DNA of 64,000 bases from an uncultured Clostridia bacterium (GCA_934120395.1 CAKOTZ010000003.1:96295-160294), one strand, 5' to 3'; counted from the first letter of the stretch, positions 27,943-37,490 are shown. Numbers and translations are program-made. Notes: a model not told the origin generated them from the sequence alone.

Positions 27943-28413
27943 GTGCCAAGAAAAGGTTATATTGCAAAAAGAGATGTTTTACCAGATCCAATTTACAATA
28001 GCAAAGTTGTTACTAAATTAGTTAACAATATAATGTTAGATGGAAAGAAAACAGTTGCTCAACGCATTGTTTATGGAGCATTTGATATTATAAAAGAGAA
28101 AGAACAAAAAAATCCATTAGAAGTTTTTGAAGAAGCTTTAAATAACATTATGCCTGTTCTTGAAGTAAAAGCTAGAAGAGTAGGTGGAGCAACATACCAA
28201 GTTCCAATCGAAATAAGACCAGAAAGAAGACAAACTTTAGGTTTAAGATGGTTAGTAACTTATGCAAGAAACAGACATGAAAAAACAATGGCTGAAAGAT
28301 TAGCTGGTGAAATTATAGATGCTGTAAACGGAAACGGTGGAGCATTTAAGAAGAAAGAAGATACACATAGAATGGCAGAAGCAAACAAAGCATTTGCTCA
28401 TTACAAATTCTAG
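27943..28413 (+). CDS. rpsG: 30S ribosomal protein S7
   Basis: Assembly protein of the 30S head, binding 16S rRNA. 156 residues from a GTG start after AAAGGAGTG: PRKGYIAKRDVLPDP, then RVGGATYQVPIEIRPERR and a C-terminal KKEDTHRMAEANKAF. Length and motifs are standard. fusA starts 21 bases downstream. Confidence 0.97.
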   Translation: MPRKGYIAKRDVLPDPIYNSKVVTKLVNNIMLDGKKTVAQRIVYGAFDIIKEKEQKNPLEVFEEALNNIMPVLEVKARRVGGATYQVPIEIRPERRQTLGLRWLVTYARNRHEKTMAERLAGEIIDAVNGNGGAFKKKEDTHRMAEANKAFAHYKF

Positions 28414-28434
28414 AAGGGAGGACGAAGAAAAGAT

Positions 28435-30519
28435 ATGGCAGGAAGAGCATTCTCATTAGAGAAAACAAGAAATATAGGAATCATGGCACATATTGATGCT
28501 GGAAAAACAACAACAACAGAAAGAATCCTATTCTATACAGGTAGAACACATAAAATAGGAGAAACACACGAAGGTGCTGCAACAATGGACTGGATGGAAC
28601 AAGAGCAAGAAAGAGGTATTACAATTACTTCTGCTGCTACAACATGTCAATGGTTGAATCATCGTATTAACATCATTGATACACCAGGTCACGTTGACTT
28701 TACAGTTGAAGTCGAAAGATCATTACGTGTACTAGATGGTTCTGTTACTGTATTTTGTGCAAAAGGTGGTGTTCAACCACAATCTGAAACAGTTTGGAGA
28801 CAAGCAGACAAGTATCAAGTACCTAGAATGGCTTATGTTAACAAAATGGATATTACAGGTGCTGACTTCTATTCATGCGTTCAACAAATGAAAGATAGAT
28901 TAAATGCAAACGCAGTACCAGTACAATTACCAATTGGAAAAGAAGATACATTCGTTGGTATAATTGACTTAATTAAAATGAAAGCTTATGTTCATAAAGA
29001 TGACTTAGGAAAAATTATCGAAGAACAAGAAATTCCAGAAGATATGAAGGAATTAGCAGAAAAATACAGAGCAAACATGGTTGAAACTGCTGCAGAACAA
29101 GATGATGAATTAATGATGAAATACTTAGATGGTGGCGAATTAACTGAAGAAGAAATTAAAAAAGCAATTCGTAAAGGTACAATTGCAAACAATATAGTAC
29201 CAGTATGTTGCGGTTCTTCTTACAAAAACAAAGGTGTACAAGAACTATTAAATAATATAGTTGAATATATGCCATCTCCATTAGATATACCACACATTAA
29301 GGGTGTTACTCTAACAGGAGAAGAAACAGAAAGAAAAACATCTGATGAAGAGCCATTTGCTGCATTAGCATTTAAAATTGCAACAGATCCATTCGTTGGA
29401 AAACTATGTTTCTTTAGAGTATATTCAGGTACATTAGAATCTGGTTCAACAGTATTAAATGCAAATAAAGATAAAAAAGAAAGAATAGGAAGAATTCTTT
29501 TAATGCATGCAAACCATAGAGAAGATATTGATAAAGTATACGCTGGAGATATTGCAGCTGCAGTTGGTCTAAAAGAAGTAACAACTGGAGACACATTATG
29601 TGATATTGAACACCCAGTTATTCTTGAATCAATGGAATTCCCAGAGCCAGTTATCGATATAGCTATTGAGCCAAAAGATAAAGTAGCTCAAGAAAAAATG
29701 GGTATAGCACTTGCAAAATTAGCAGAAGAAGATCCTACATTTAAAACGTATACAAATCATGAAACAGGACAAACTGTTATTGCAGGTATGGGTGAATTAC
29801 ACCTTGACATTATTGTTGATAGATTAAAAAGAGAATTTAAAGTAGAAGCAAATGTTGGTAAACCACAAGTTGCTTACAAAGAAACAATACGTAATGCCGT
29901 AAAAGTAGAAGGAAAATTCATTCGTCAATCTGGTGGTAAAGGACAATATGGTCATGTATGGTTAGAAATGGAACCATTAGAGCCAGGAAAAGGAATTGAA
30001 TTTGAAAGCAAAATTGTTGGTGGATCTGTACCAAAAGAATATATTAAACCAATTGAAGCTGGTATTAGAGAAGCTGCCGAAAGTGGTATATTAGCAGGAT
30101 ATCCTGTTATAGACTTTAAAGCTACATTAGTAGACGGTTCATACCATGAAGTTGACTCTTCAGAAATGGCATTCAAAATTGCTGCATCTATGGCCTTCAA
30201 AGAAGGATGTAAGAGAGCAAAATCAGTTATTCTTGAACCAATTATGAAAGTTGAAGTAACTGTTCCAGAAGAATACATGGGAGACGTTATTGGAGATATA
30301 AACTCAAGACGTGGAAGAATGGAAGGAATGGAAGCTAGAAATGGAAACCAAATCATAAGAGGATTTATTCCATTATCAGAAATGTTTGGTTATGCAACAG
30401 ACTTACGTTCAAAAACACAAGGTAGAGGAACATATGCAATGGAACCATCACACTACGAAGAAGTTCCAAAGTCTGTATTTGAAACAATTGTTGCTTCAAG
30501 AGCAAAGAAAGAAGATTAA
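28435..30519 (+). CDS. fusA: Elongation factor G
   Basis: GTPase that drives ribosomal translocation. 694 residues. AHIDAGKTTTTERIL (G1), the RGITITSAATT switch, DTPGHVDF (G3), NKMD (G4) and the four further domains (for example SGGKGQYGHVWLEMEP in domain IV) are intact. Its codon use is richer in T-ending codons than that of neighbouring genes, as expected for a highly expressed gene. No in-frame CGG is present. Confidence 0.98.
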   Translation: MAGRAFSLEKTRNIGIMAHIDAGKTTTTERILFYTGRTHKIGETHEGAATMDWMEQEQERGITITSAATTCQWLNHRINIIDTPGHVDFTVEVERSLRVLDGSVTVFCAKGGVQPQSETVWRQADKYQVPRMAYVNKMDITGADFYSCVQQMKDRLNANAVPVQLPIGKEDTFVGIIDLIKMKAYVHKDDLGKIIEEQEIPEDMKELAEKYRANMVETAAEQDDELMMKYLDGGELTEEEIKKAIRKGTIANNIVPVCCGSSYKNKGVQELLNNIVEYMPSPLDIPHIKGVTLTGEETERKTSDEEPFAALAFKIATDPFVGKLCFFRVYSGTLESGSTVLNANKDKKERIGRILLMHANHREDIDKVYAGDIAAAVGLKEVTTGDTLCDIEHPVILESMEFPEPVIDIAIEPKDKVAQEKMGIALAKLAEEDPTFKTYTNHETGQTVIAGMGELHLDIIVDRLKREFKVEANVGKPQVAYKETIRNAVKVEGKFIRQSGGKGQYGHVWLEMEPLEPGKGIEFESKIVGGSVPKEYIKPIEAGIREAAESGILAGYPVIDFKATLVDGSYHEVDSSEMAFKIAASMAFKEGCKRAKSVILEPIMKVEVTVPEEYMGDVIGDINSRRGRMEGMEARNGNQIIRGFIPLSEMFGYATDLRSKTQGRGTYAMEPSHYEEVPKSVFETIVASRAKKED

Positions 30520-30548
30520 GCTAATATAATAAAAAATTAGCAAAAAAC

Positions 30549-30577
30549 TTGCAAAAATGGTAATTTTATTATACAAT
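30549..30577 (+). promoter_or_regulatory. Internal promoter for tuf
   Basis: TTGCAA, 17 bases, TACAAT in the 138-base fusA-tuf gap. Confidence 0.6.
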
Positions 30578-30657
30578 ACCATTATCTATAAAATAGTTTT
30601 TAAATTTAATAATAAATAAGAAGTGCAAAAGCACTCAAGAAAAAGGAGGATTTTTAA

Positions 30658-31860
30658 ATGGCTAAAGCTAAATTTGAAAGAACAAAGCCACACGTTAACA
30701 TTGGTACAATTGGTCACGTTGACCATGGTAAAACAACAACAACTGCGGCAATTACAAAATACTTAGGATTATTAGGAAAAGCACAATACACAGCTTATGA
30801 CAAAATTGATGGTGCTCCAGAAGAACAAGCAAGAGGAATCACAATCAATACAGCACACGTTGAATATGAAACAGAAAAAAGACACTATGCACACGTTGAC
30901 TGTCCAGGACATGCTGATTATGTTAAAAACATGATTACAGGTGCTGCACAAATGGATGGAGCTATATTAGTTGTATCTGCAGCTGATGGTCCAATGCCTC
31001 AAACAAGAGAGCATATCTTACTTGCTAGACAAGTAGGTGTTAAATATATCGTTGTTTACTTAAATAAATGCGATATGGTTGATGATCCAGAATTATTAGA
31101 ATTAGTTGAAATGGAAGTTAGAGACTTATTATCAAGCTACGACTTTCCTGGAGATGAAATTCCAATTATAAAAGGTTCTTCATTAAAAGTATTAGAGTCT
31201 ACATCAACAGACCCAAATGCACCAGAATATGCATGTATCAAAGAATTAATGGATGCTGTAGATTCATATATTCCTACTCCAGAAAGACCAACAGACCAAC
31301 CATTCTTAATGCCAGTTGAAGACGTATTCACAATTACTGGTAGAGGAACAGTTGCTACAGGTAGAGTAGAAAGAGGAACAATTAAATTATCAGAAGAAGT
31401 TGAAATCGTAGGTTTATCAAAAGAATCTAAGAAAACAGTTGTAACTGGTGTTGAAATGTTTAGAAAATTATTAGACCAAGCAGAAGCTGGAGATAACATT
31501 GGTGTTCTTTTAAGAGGAATCCAAAGAACAGAAATCGAAAGAGGTCAAGTATTAGCTAAACCAGGAACAATTCATCCACATACAAAATTCAAAGCTGAAG
31601 TTTATGTATTAACAAAAGAAGAAGGTGGAAGACATACACCATTCTTTAACGGATATAGACCACAATTCTACTTCAGAACAACAGACGTTACAGGTGTTAT
31701 CGAATTACCTGCTGGAACAGAAATGGTAATGCCAGGAGATAACATCACAATGGAAATCGAACTTATCACACCAATCGCTATCGAAAAAGGATTAAGATTT
31801 GCTATTCGTGAAGGTGGTAGAACAGTTGGTTCAGGTATCGTATCTGATATTATTGAATAA
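30658..31860 (+). CDS. tuf: Elongation factor Tu
   Basis: Delivers aminoacyl-tRNA to the ribosome. 400 residues with GHVDHGKTT (G1), RGITINTAHVEYE, DCPGHADYVKNMITGAAQMD (G3) and NKCD (G4), then two beta-barrel domains. AAGGAGG lies 9 bases before the ATG. Its own promoter and a strong terminator flank it. No in-frame CGG. Confidence 0.98.
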   Translation: MAKAKFERTKPHVNIGTIGHVDHGKTTTTAAITKYLGLLGKAQYTAYDKIDGAPEEQARGITINTAHVEYETEKRHYAHVDCPGHADYVKNMITGAAQMDGAILVVSAADGPMPQTREHILLARQVGVKYIVVYLNKCDMVDDPELLELVEMEVRDLLSSYDFPGDEIPIIKGSSLKVLESTSTDPNAPEYACIKELMDAVDSYIPTPERPTDQPFLMPVEDVFTITGRGTVATGRVERGTIKLSEEVEIVGLSKESKKTVVTGVEMFRKLLDQAEAGDNIGVLLRGIQRTEIERGQVLAKPGTIHPHTKFKAEVYVLTKEEGGRHTPFFNGYRPQFYFRTTDVTGVIELPAGTEMVMPGDNITMEIELITPIAIEKGLRFAIREGGRTVGSGIVSDIIE

Positions 31861-31874
31861 TAAAATATAATAAT

Positions 31875-31904
31875 AAAAAAACAGGCCTTATAGCCTGTTT
31901 TTTA
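31875..31904 (+). terminator. Terminator of tuf
   Basis: AAAAACAGGC / GCCTGTTTTT stem followed by T residues, 15 bases after the stop. Confidence 0.9.
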
Positions 31905-31937
31905 TTGCAAATTTTACTGAATAAATGGTCAAAACTA

Positions 31938-31966
31938 TTGATTTTTTTTAGAAAAACAAATACAAT
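31938..31966 (+). promoter_or_regulatory. Promoter for plsX
   Basis: TTGATT, 17 bases, TACAAT, 56 bases before the GTG start. No obvious FapR-type palindrome was seen. Confidence 0.6.
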
Positions 31967-32021
31967 AGTAAAATAGTGAATACATATAAATGGTATAGAA
32001 ACGGAGAAAGGAGTAGCAATA

Positions 32022-33038
32022 GTGAATATATTGGTAGATGCCATGGGGGGAGATAACGCTCCTGATGCTGTAATAAAAGGTGCAGTAGAAGCTGCAAAAG
32101 AAATAGAAGGAGAAATAACTTTAATTGGTAATGAAAAAATAATAAACCAAAAAGCAAAAGAATTTTTTGGAAAAGAAACAATAGGAGAAGTAAACGAAAA
32201 AATAAAAATACATAACACAACAGAAATAATAACAATGGAGGATATACCAACACAAGCAATAAAAAATAAAAAAGACTCATCAATGGTAGTTGGATTTAGG
32301 CTATTAAAAGAAGGTAAAGGAGATGCATTTGTATCTGCAGGAAATTCAGGGGCTTTACTAACAGGAGCAACATTATTGGTAGGAAGAATAAAAGGAATAG
32401 ATAGACCAGCAATAGCACCAATGTTGCCAGCATATAAAAAGGGCTTAATGTTAATGGATGCAGGGGCAAATACAAACTGTAAGCCATTGAATTTATTACA
32501 GTTTGCTCAAATGGCTACTTTTTATCTTAGAGATACCTATGGAATAGAAAAACCAGCAATTGGTTTGTTAAATATAGGAACAGAAGAAACAAAAGGGAAT
32601 GACTTAACAAAAGAAAGTTATAAACTTTTAAAAGAAAAATCAGAAGAATTGGGAATAAATTTTGTAGGAAATGTAGAAGGAAGAGAAGCGTTTTCGGGAA
32701 AAATAGATGCATTAATTACAGATGGGTTTACAGGAAATGTATTCTTAAAAACTGTAGAAGGAATGGGAAAATTAGTTAAGAAAACTCTATTAGAAAGTTT
32801 AACACATAATTTTCTAGCAAAATTAGGAGCATTACCAGCATTACCAGGAATAAATAGATTTAAAAAGACTATGGACTATAAAGAATATGGTGGAGCATTA
32901 TTCTTGGGAGTTAGAAAACCAGTAGTAAAAGCACATGGAAGTAGTGATGATTTCTTATTTCATTACACTATAAAGCAAGCAGAAGAATTTGCAAAAAATA
33001 ATACTGTAAACACAATGATTCAGGAATTTGAAAAATAA
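32022..33038 (+). CDS. plsX: Phosphate acyltransferase PlsX
   Basis: Makes acyl-phosphate from acyl-ACP for phospholipid synthesis. 338 residues from GTG after AAAGGAG. Signature segments: VDAMGGDNAPDAV, SAGNSGALLTGA, DAGANTNCKP, NIGTEETKGND, and ALITDGFTGNVFLKTVEGM. Followed by acpP, whose product is its substrate carrier. The rest of the fab genes are not in the window. Confidence 0.95.
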   Translation: MNILVDAMGGDNAPDAVIKGAVEAAKEIEGEITLIGNEKIINQKAKEFFGKETIGEVNEKIKIHNTTEIITMEDIPTQAIKNKKDSSMVVGFRLLKEGKGDAFVSAGNSGALLTGATLLVGRIKGIDRPAIAPMLPAYKKGLMLMDAGANTNCKPLNLLQFAQMATFYLRDTYGIEKPAIGLLNIGTEETKGNDLTKESYKLLKEKSEELGINFVGNVEGREAFSGKIDALITDGFTGNVFLKTVEGMGKLVKKTLLESLTHNFLAKLGALPALPGINRFKKTMDYKEYGGALFLGVRKPVVKAHGSSDDFLFHYTIKQAEEFAKNNTVNTMIQEFEK

Positions 33039-33068
33039 AATTATAAAAAATTAAAATAAAAAAACAGC

Positions 33069-33097
33069 TTGACAATTTAATAAAAGTATATTATATA
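33069..33097 (+). promoter_or_regulatory. Promoter for acpP
   Basis: TTGACA, 17 bases, TATATA, about 66 bases before the acpP start. Confidence 0.65.
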
Positions 33098-33162
33098 TTT
33101 GATATGAATATATAATAAAAATTAGGTCGAAGCTTAATACTTAAAGGAGGTGTAAAAGGGGA

Positions 33163-33402
33163 ATGAGTCAAGAAGAAATATTTGAAAAAGTAAAGTCTAT
33201 CATATTAGAACAACTAGGAGTAACAGAATCATCTGTAACAATGGAAGCATCTTTTATAGATGATTTGGGAGCAGATTCTTTGGATATTGTGGAATTAATA
33301 ATGGCATTAGAAGAAGAATTTGATATTGAAATACCAGACGCTGATGCAGAAAAAGTTGTAACAGTTGGAGACGTTGTTGAGTATATAAAAGATAACACAT
33401 AG
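33163..33402 (+). CDS. acpP: Acyl carrier protein
   Basis: 79-residue carrier of fatty acyl chains. The phosphopantetheine Ser lies in GADSLDIVELIMALEEEFD. Acidic helix II and the VGDVVEYIK end are normal. AAAGGAGG lies upstream of the ATG. Own promoter and terminator. Confidence 0.96.
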   Translation: MSQEEIFEKVKSIILEQLGVTESSVTMEASFIDDLGADSLDIVELIMALEEEFDIEIPDADAEKVVTVGDVVEYIKDNT

Positions 33403-33430
33403 GCCTTAGGCTTTATGTGTTATCTTTTTT
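33387..33430 (+). terminator. Terminator of acpP
   Basis: A long stem starting with AAAAGATAACACATA overlaps the acpP stop codon and ends in a T tract. Confidence 0.85.
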
Positions 33431-33479
33431 ATAAAATAAAAAGCAAGATAGTCAACCTATTTACAAATAAAAATTTTGT

Positions 33480-33508
33480 TTGCAAAACTACTAAAAAGAG
33501 TATATAAT
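33480..33508 (+). promoter_or_regulatory. Promoter for rnc
   Basis: TTGCAA, 17 bases, TATAAT, 20 bases before the start codon of rnc. Confidence 0.7.
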
Positions 33509-33528
33509 AAACAGGGAAGGAGGAGAAC

Positions 33529-34200
33529 ATGGATTTTTCAAAATTAGAAGAAGAAATAGGTTACAGCTTTAAGAATAAAAGTTTGCTAAAACAAGCATTA
33601 ACACATACATCCTATGCTTATGAGCACAAAATAGAAAGCAATGAAAAATTAGAATTTCTTGGAGACGCAATATTAGAAGTAACAGTAAGCAAATACCTAT
33701 ATAAAAACTATATAAAATTAAAAGAGGGAGAAATGACTAAAGTTAGAGCTACAGTAGTTTGCGAAAAAAGTTTACATCAAATAGCAAAAAAGCATAATTT
33801 TAGTGATTTCTTATATCTAGGAAAAAGTGAAATCATAAATAACGGAAGAGAAAGACCTGCAATTTTGGCAGATAGTGTAGAAGCAGTAATAGCAGCAATG
33901 TACTTAGATTCAGATATGGCACAAGTTGAAAAATTTATACTAACAAACTTAAAGGAAGCTATTGAAATTGCTAGCAAACATGTTGGAGAAAAGGATTATA
34001 AAACAGTATTACAAGAAAAATTACAGGTACATGGAGAAATACACATTGTTTATACAACCGTAGCAGAATCAGGACCAGACCATCATAAAACATTTACAGT
34101 AGAGCTAAAAGTTAATGATAAAAAGGTTTCAAGTGGTGTTGGCAAAACAAAAAAAGAAGCAGAAATGAATGCTGCTAAGGAGGCCTTGAAGAATCTATAA
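33529..34200 (+). CDS. rnc: Ribonuclease III
   Basis: Cuts double-stranded RNA in rRNA and mRNA processing. 223 residues. The catalytic domain has NEKLEFLGDAILE and the LADSVEAVIAAMYLD metal-binding motif; the C-terminal double-stranded RNA-binding domain has the KTVLQEKLQ start and the GKTKKEAEMNAAKEAL end. The start ATG follows GGAAGGAGGAG. The plsX-acpP-rnc order is common in Firmicutes; smc, often next, is absent here. Confidence 0.96.
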   Translation: MDFSKLEEEIGYSFKNKSLLKQALTHTSYAYEHKIESNEKLEFLGDAILEVTVSKYLYKNYIKLKEGEMTKVRATVVCEKSLHQIAKKHNFSDFLYLGKSEIINNGRERPAILADSVEAVIAAMYLDSDMAQVEKFILTNLKEAIEIASKHVGEKDYKTVLQEKLQVHGEIHIVYTTVAESGPDHHKTFTVELKVNDKKVSSGVGKTKKEAEMNAAKEALKNL

Positions 34201-34214
34201 AAGGGAGGTACAAC

Positions 34215-35288
34215 ATGAAAAAACAATACGTAATTCCTATATTTGTTCCACATTTGGGATGCCCAAATGACTGCATTTTTTGCAATCAAAAAAGCATTAG
34301 TGGACAATTAAAGCCAGTAACGAGTCAAAATGTAAAGGACACTATAGAGTTTTTTTTAGACAAGCTAAATGAAGAAAACAGTGAAAAAGAAGTAGCATTT
34401 TTTGGCGGAAGTTTTACAGGAATAGAAAGGGAAAAACAAGAAGAACTACTTTCCGTTGCTTATGAATATGTCAAAGAGGGAAAGATTAGCTCAATTCGCA
34501 TCTCAACACGACCAGATTACATAACAAAAGATATTTTAAAAATGTTAAAGAAATACAATGTAAAAACAATTGAATTAGGAGTACAATCAAGCAATGATTT
34601 TATTCTATCGAGATGTAAGAGAAATCACAGCTTTGAGGACGTAAAAAAAGCATCAAAATTAATTAGACGTCACGGTTTCACCTTAGGTCATCAAATGATG
34701 ATAGGATTACCAGATAGCACAAGAATTGATGATTTAAACACAGCAAAAGACTTAGCCAAACTAAAGCCAAAAATGATGAGGATTTATCCTGTTTTGGTAA
34801 TCAAGGGAACAGAGCTAGAAAAAGAATATGAAAGTGGCGAATATACACCACTTAACCTAAATCAAGCTGTTGAATTAAGTAAAGAATTATATTACTATTT
34901 TACAAAGAAAAATATAAATGTAATTCGAATAGGACTTCAAAACACAGATTTAATTTCAAATCCAGAAAAAGAAGAAAGTCAGGTAGTTGCAGGACCATAT
35001 CATGAAGCCTTTGGACAGCTTGTAGAAGATGGAGTATGGTACGATAGCATTGTGGAAAGAATCAAACAATTTAATGTTAAAGTAAAAGAAGTTGAAATAA
35101 CAGTAAATCCACAGAATGTTAGCAATGTAGTTGGACATAAAAAGGAAAATACAAACAAATTAAAAGATTTGTACAATGTTGATTTAGTAATTGTTCAAGA
35201 CAAAAATAAACAACTGGGCAAGTTTGATTTAAAAATTTTAAAAACATATAATGATTTTTTGGAAGAAAATAAAACAGCAGAAGTATAA
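34215..35288 (+). CDS. Radical SAM protein of the Elp3/HemN-like group next to rnc
   Basis: 357 residues. The radical SAM cluster motif is C-x3-C-x2-C in GCPNDCIFCNQKSISG. FFGGSFTGI, ISTRPDYI, ELGVQSSNDFIL and HQMMIGLP are the core segments shared with Elp3 and the C-terminal radical SAM extension. In many Clostridia this gene lies between rnc and smc; its precise substrate is not established as far as I know. AAAGGGAGG precedes the ATG. Confidence 0.85.
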   Translation: MKKQYVIPIFVPHLGCPNDCIFCNQKSISGQLKPVTSQNVKDTIEFFLDKLNEENSEKEVAFFGGSFTGIEREKQEELLSVAYEYVKEGKISSIRISTRPDYITKDILKMLKKYNVKTIELGVQSSNDFILSRCKRNHSFEDVKKASKLIRRHGFTLGHQMMIGLPDSTRIDDLNTAKDLAKLKPKMMRIYPVLVIKGTELEKEYESGEYTPLNLNQAVELSKELYYYFTKKNINVIRIGLQNTDLISNPEKEESQVVAGPYHEAFGQLVEDGVWYDSIVERIKQFNVKVKEVEITVNPQNVSNVVGHKKENTNKLKDLYNVDLVIVQDKNKQLGKFDLKILKTYNDFLEENKTAEV

Positions 35289-35293
35289 ATTTA

Positions 35294-35331
35294 AAAATAT
35301 TACTCATACTTGTTAGTATGAGTAATATTTT
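35294..35331 (+). promoter_or_regulatory. 16-bp hairpin spanning the yitT start codon
   Basis: AAAATATTACTCATAC and its exact complement flank the loop TTGTTA. It can end the upstream transcript, but the ATG proposed for yitT lies in the 3' arm. Confidence 0.75.
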
Positions 35332-36178
35332 AAAAAAACAAATAAAAGAATGGATTTTTGTTATAATTGGAAGCCTATTAATGGCCTTTTCTACAGCACA
35401 ATTTTTGCTACCGAACCATTTGTCAACAGGAGGTTTTTCAGGAATAGCAACTATCATATACTATCTTTGGAAAATTCCAATGGGAACAACAACAATATTA
35501 TTAAATCTACCATTATTCATTATTGCATACTTAAAAATTGGACGAAAATTTTTAATAAAATCAATAATTGGAACCATATTAATGTCACTTTTTCTCAATA
35601 TATTAGAAAATTTAGCTCCATTAACACAAGATAAACTTCTAGCATGTATATATGGAGGAATAATAATGGGACTTGGGACCGCTCTTATTTTAAAGGGCGC
35701 ATCTTCAACAGGTGGAAGTGATTTAATAACTAGTATAGTAAAAAAGTATAAACCAGAAATTAGAAGTAGCAATTTTATAATGATATTTGATACAATTATA
35801 GTTATCTCAAATGTTATATTCTTTAAAACAATTGAGATAGGACTATATTCAGCAATTGCAATTTATTTAATGGGCAAAATTATAGATATTTTCTTTGAAG
35901 GAATTAACTTTGCAAAGATGATGTATATAGTTTCTGATAAATATGGAGATATATCAGAGCTTATAAAGACAGAAATTGGTAGAGGAATGACAGGAATTTA
36001 TGGAAGAGGAATGTATACAAAAGATGAAAAAACTATATTGCTATGTGTTGCTTCAAGAAACGAAGTAATAGCAATACGCAAAATAGTTGAGCAGATAGAT
36101 CCAAGTGCATTCATTGTAATTGCAAATGCAAGAGAGGTATTTGGAAAAGGTTTTAAGGAAAAGGAAAATAAATTATGA
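35318..36178 (+). CDS. YitT family membrane protein (DUF161 plus DUF2179)
   Basis: 286 residues with five to six membrane segments and the family signatures STGGFSGIATIIYY and GASSTGGSDLIT, then a soluble C-terminal DUF2179 domain (YGRGMYTKDEKTILLCV). The function of the family is not established; transport has been proposed. The start is uncertain: the only ATG is inside a hairpin stem and has no ribosome binding site. ogg overlaps its end by 4 bases, so the two are coupled. Confidence 0.85.
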   Translation: MSNILKKQIKEWIFVIIGSLLMAFSTAQFLLPNHLSTGGFSGIATIIYYLWKIPMGTTTILLNLPLFIIAYLKIGRKFLIKSIIGTILMSLFLNILENLAPLTQDKLLACIYGGIIMGLGTALILKGASSTGGSDLITSIVKKYKPEIRSSNFIMIFDTIIVISNVIFFKTIEIGLYSAIAIYLMGKIIDIFFEGINFAKMMYIVSDKYGDISELIKTEIGRGMTGIYGRGMYTKDEKTILLCVASRNEVIAIRKIVEQIDPSAFIVIANAREVFGKGFKEKENKL

Positions 36179-37057
36179 AAGATATAAAAAATTTAAAGGA
36201 ACAAACATATGTATTGAGCGAAGTAGATTCATTTGAACCCAAGCATATTTTTGAATGTGGACAATGTTTTAGATGGAATAAACAGGAAAATGGAAGTTAC
36301 ACAGGTATAATAAAAAGTGGTGTATTAAATGTGGAAAAGAAGGAAGATAAAATTGTATTCTGTGGAATGTTAAAAGAAAATATTAAAGATGTTTGTGATG
36401 AATATTTTGATTTAGGAACAAGCTACAAACAAATAAAAGAGCGATTGTCAAAGGTAGACGACAATCTAAAAGTAAGCATTCAATATGGAAACGGTATACG
36501 TATTTTAAAGCAAGATTTATGGGAAACTATAATTTCATTTATTATTTCTGCAAACAACAATATTCCAAGAATTAAAGGCATTATTGAACATATATCAGAA
36601 AAATATGGACAAGAAATATACTGGAAAAACAATACATATTACACATTTCCACTACCTGAAGAGCTTGGGAAAGCTAGTGTAGAAGATTTAAGAGCATTGG
36701 GTTTAGGATTTAGAGACAAAAGAGTATGGGAAACAACACAAATGGTGTTAAATGGAGCAATAAATCTAAAATACTTGGAAAGTGAAAAGAATGTGGAAAA
36801 ACTTCGCGAAAACTTATTAAAAATACCAGGAGCAGGTCCAAAAGTTGCCGATTGTATTATGCTATTTTCACTAAAAAAATTAGAGGTTTTTCCAATTGAT
36901 GTGTGGGTTAGAAGAGTAATGAATGAATTATATATTAAACAGGAAGACGAAACAAAAGTAAATAAAAAGCAAATTCAACAATTAGCACGGTGAAAAATAT
37001 GCAGACCTTGCAGGAATTGCCCAGCAGTATTTATTTTATTGGAAAAGGGAAGCATAA
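36175..37057 (+). CDS. ogg: 8-oxoguanine DNA glycosylase (Ogg1 family), read through a +1 shift at CGG
   Basis: Excises 8-oxoguanine from DNA with lyase activity. The N-terminal domain carries FECGQCFRW. The helix-hairpin-helix is KIPGAGPKVADCI with the catalytic Lys, followed by FPIDVWVRRVM with the catalytic Asp. At codon 272 the frame reads CGG TGA; skipping the C yields LA-G-EKYADLAGIAQQYLFYW, the standard end of the family, and a stop at 37055-37057 (293 residues). Without the shift the protein ends at once and lacks the last helix. The start ATG overlaps the yitT stop. Confidence 0.92.
36988..36990 (+). other. +1 frameshift site, CGG-T, in ogg
   Basis: The codons are GCA CGG TGA. Skipping C36988 gives GGT GAA AAA TAT. 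The zero-frame TGA directly follows CGG, so a +1 shift here also bypasses a stop. Confidence 0.85.
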
Positions 37058-37146
37058 AAAATGATATAAATTATGTAATTTTACTTGAAACTAAAGTAAA
37101 AAAGTGGTAAAATAAAAAAACATCAAATTTTAAAGGAGTGAGCAAA

Positions 37147-37464
37147 ATGCTTAGGTATTTACGGAAACTTTATTATCGGCTGATACGTAAGCTGATACTT
37201 CCAAAAACCTATACTAATCTCTATTGGTGTGAGATTAGGGATAAGCAGTGGCAGATTACTGCATGGAAGTTGTTGTGTTTGGTTAAGCAGTACGGAATGT
37301 ATACTTGCTATGTGGAACCAGTATCCAGAAAAAAGTATTGGGACGACGTACGTAGCGATGAATTTATTATTCATGCTGAGCCTATTAATGTTAGCAAGCC
37401 ATTAACGGCTGAAGAAATCAAACGTAAAGAGAAAGAATTAATACAAATTCATGACAGAGCATAA
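37147..37464 (+). CDS. Unknown basic protein with foreign codon use
   Basis: 105 residues from the ATG 8 bases after AAAGGAG (an in-frame GTG lies three codons upstream). Basic N-terminus (LRYLRKLYYRLIRK), no membrane segment, no recognised family. Codons such as CTG, CGT, CGG and GAG are far more common than in its neighbours and its GC content is visibly higher, so it was probably acquired. It contains two CGG codons that must be read in frame. The first lies in TTA CGG AAA, the same nine bases as the rng frameshift site. It has its own terminator. Confidence 0.6.
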   Translation: MLRYLRKLYYRLIRKLILPKTYTNLYWCEIRDKQWQITAWKLLCLVKQYGMYTCYVEPVSRKKYWDDVRSDEFIIHAEPINVSKPLTAEEIKRKEKELIQIHDRA

Positions 37465-37490
37465 TGACAAAAGTTTGCAATGTTCACTAG

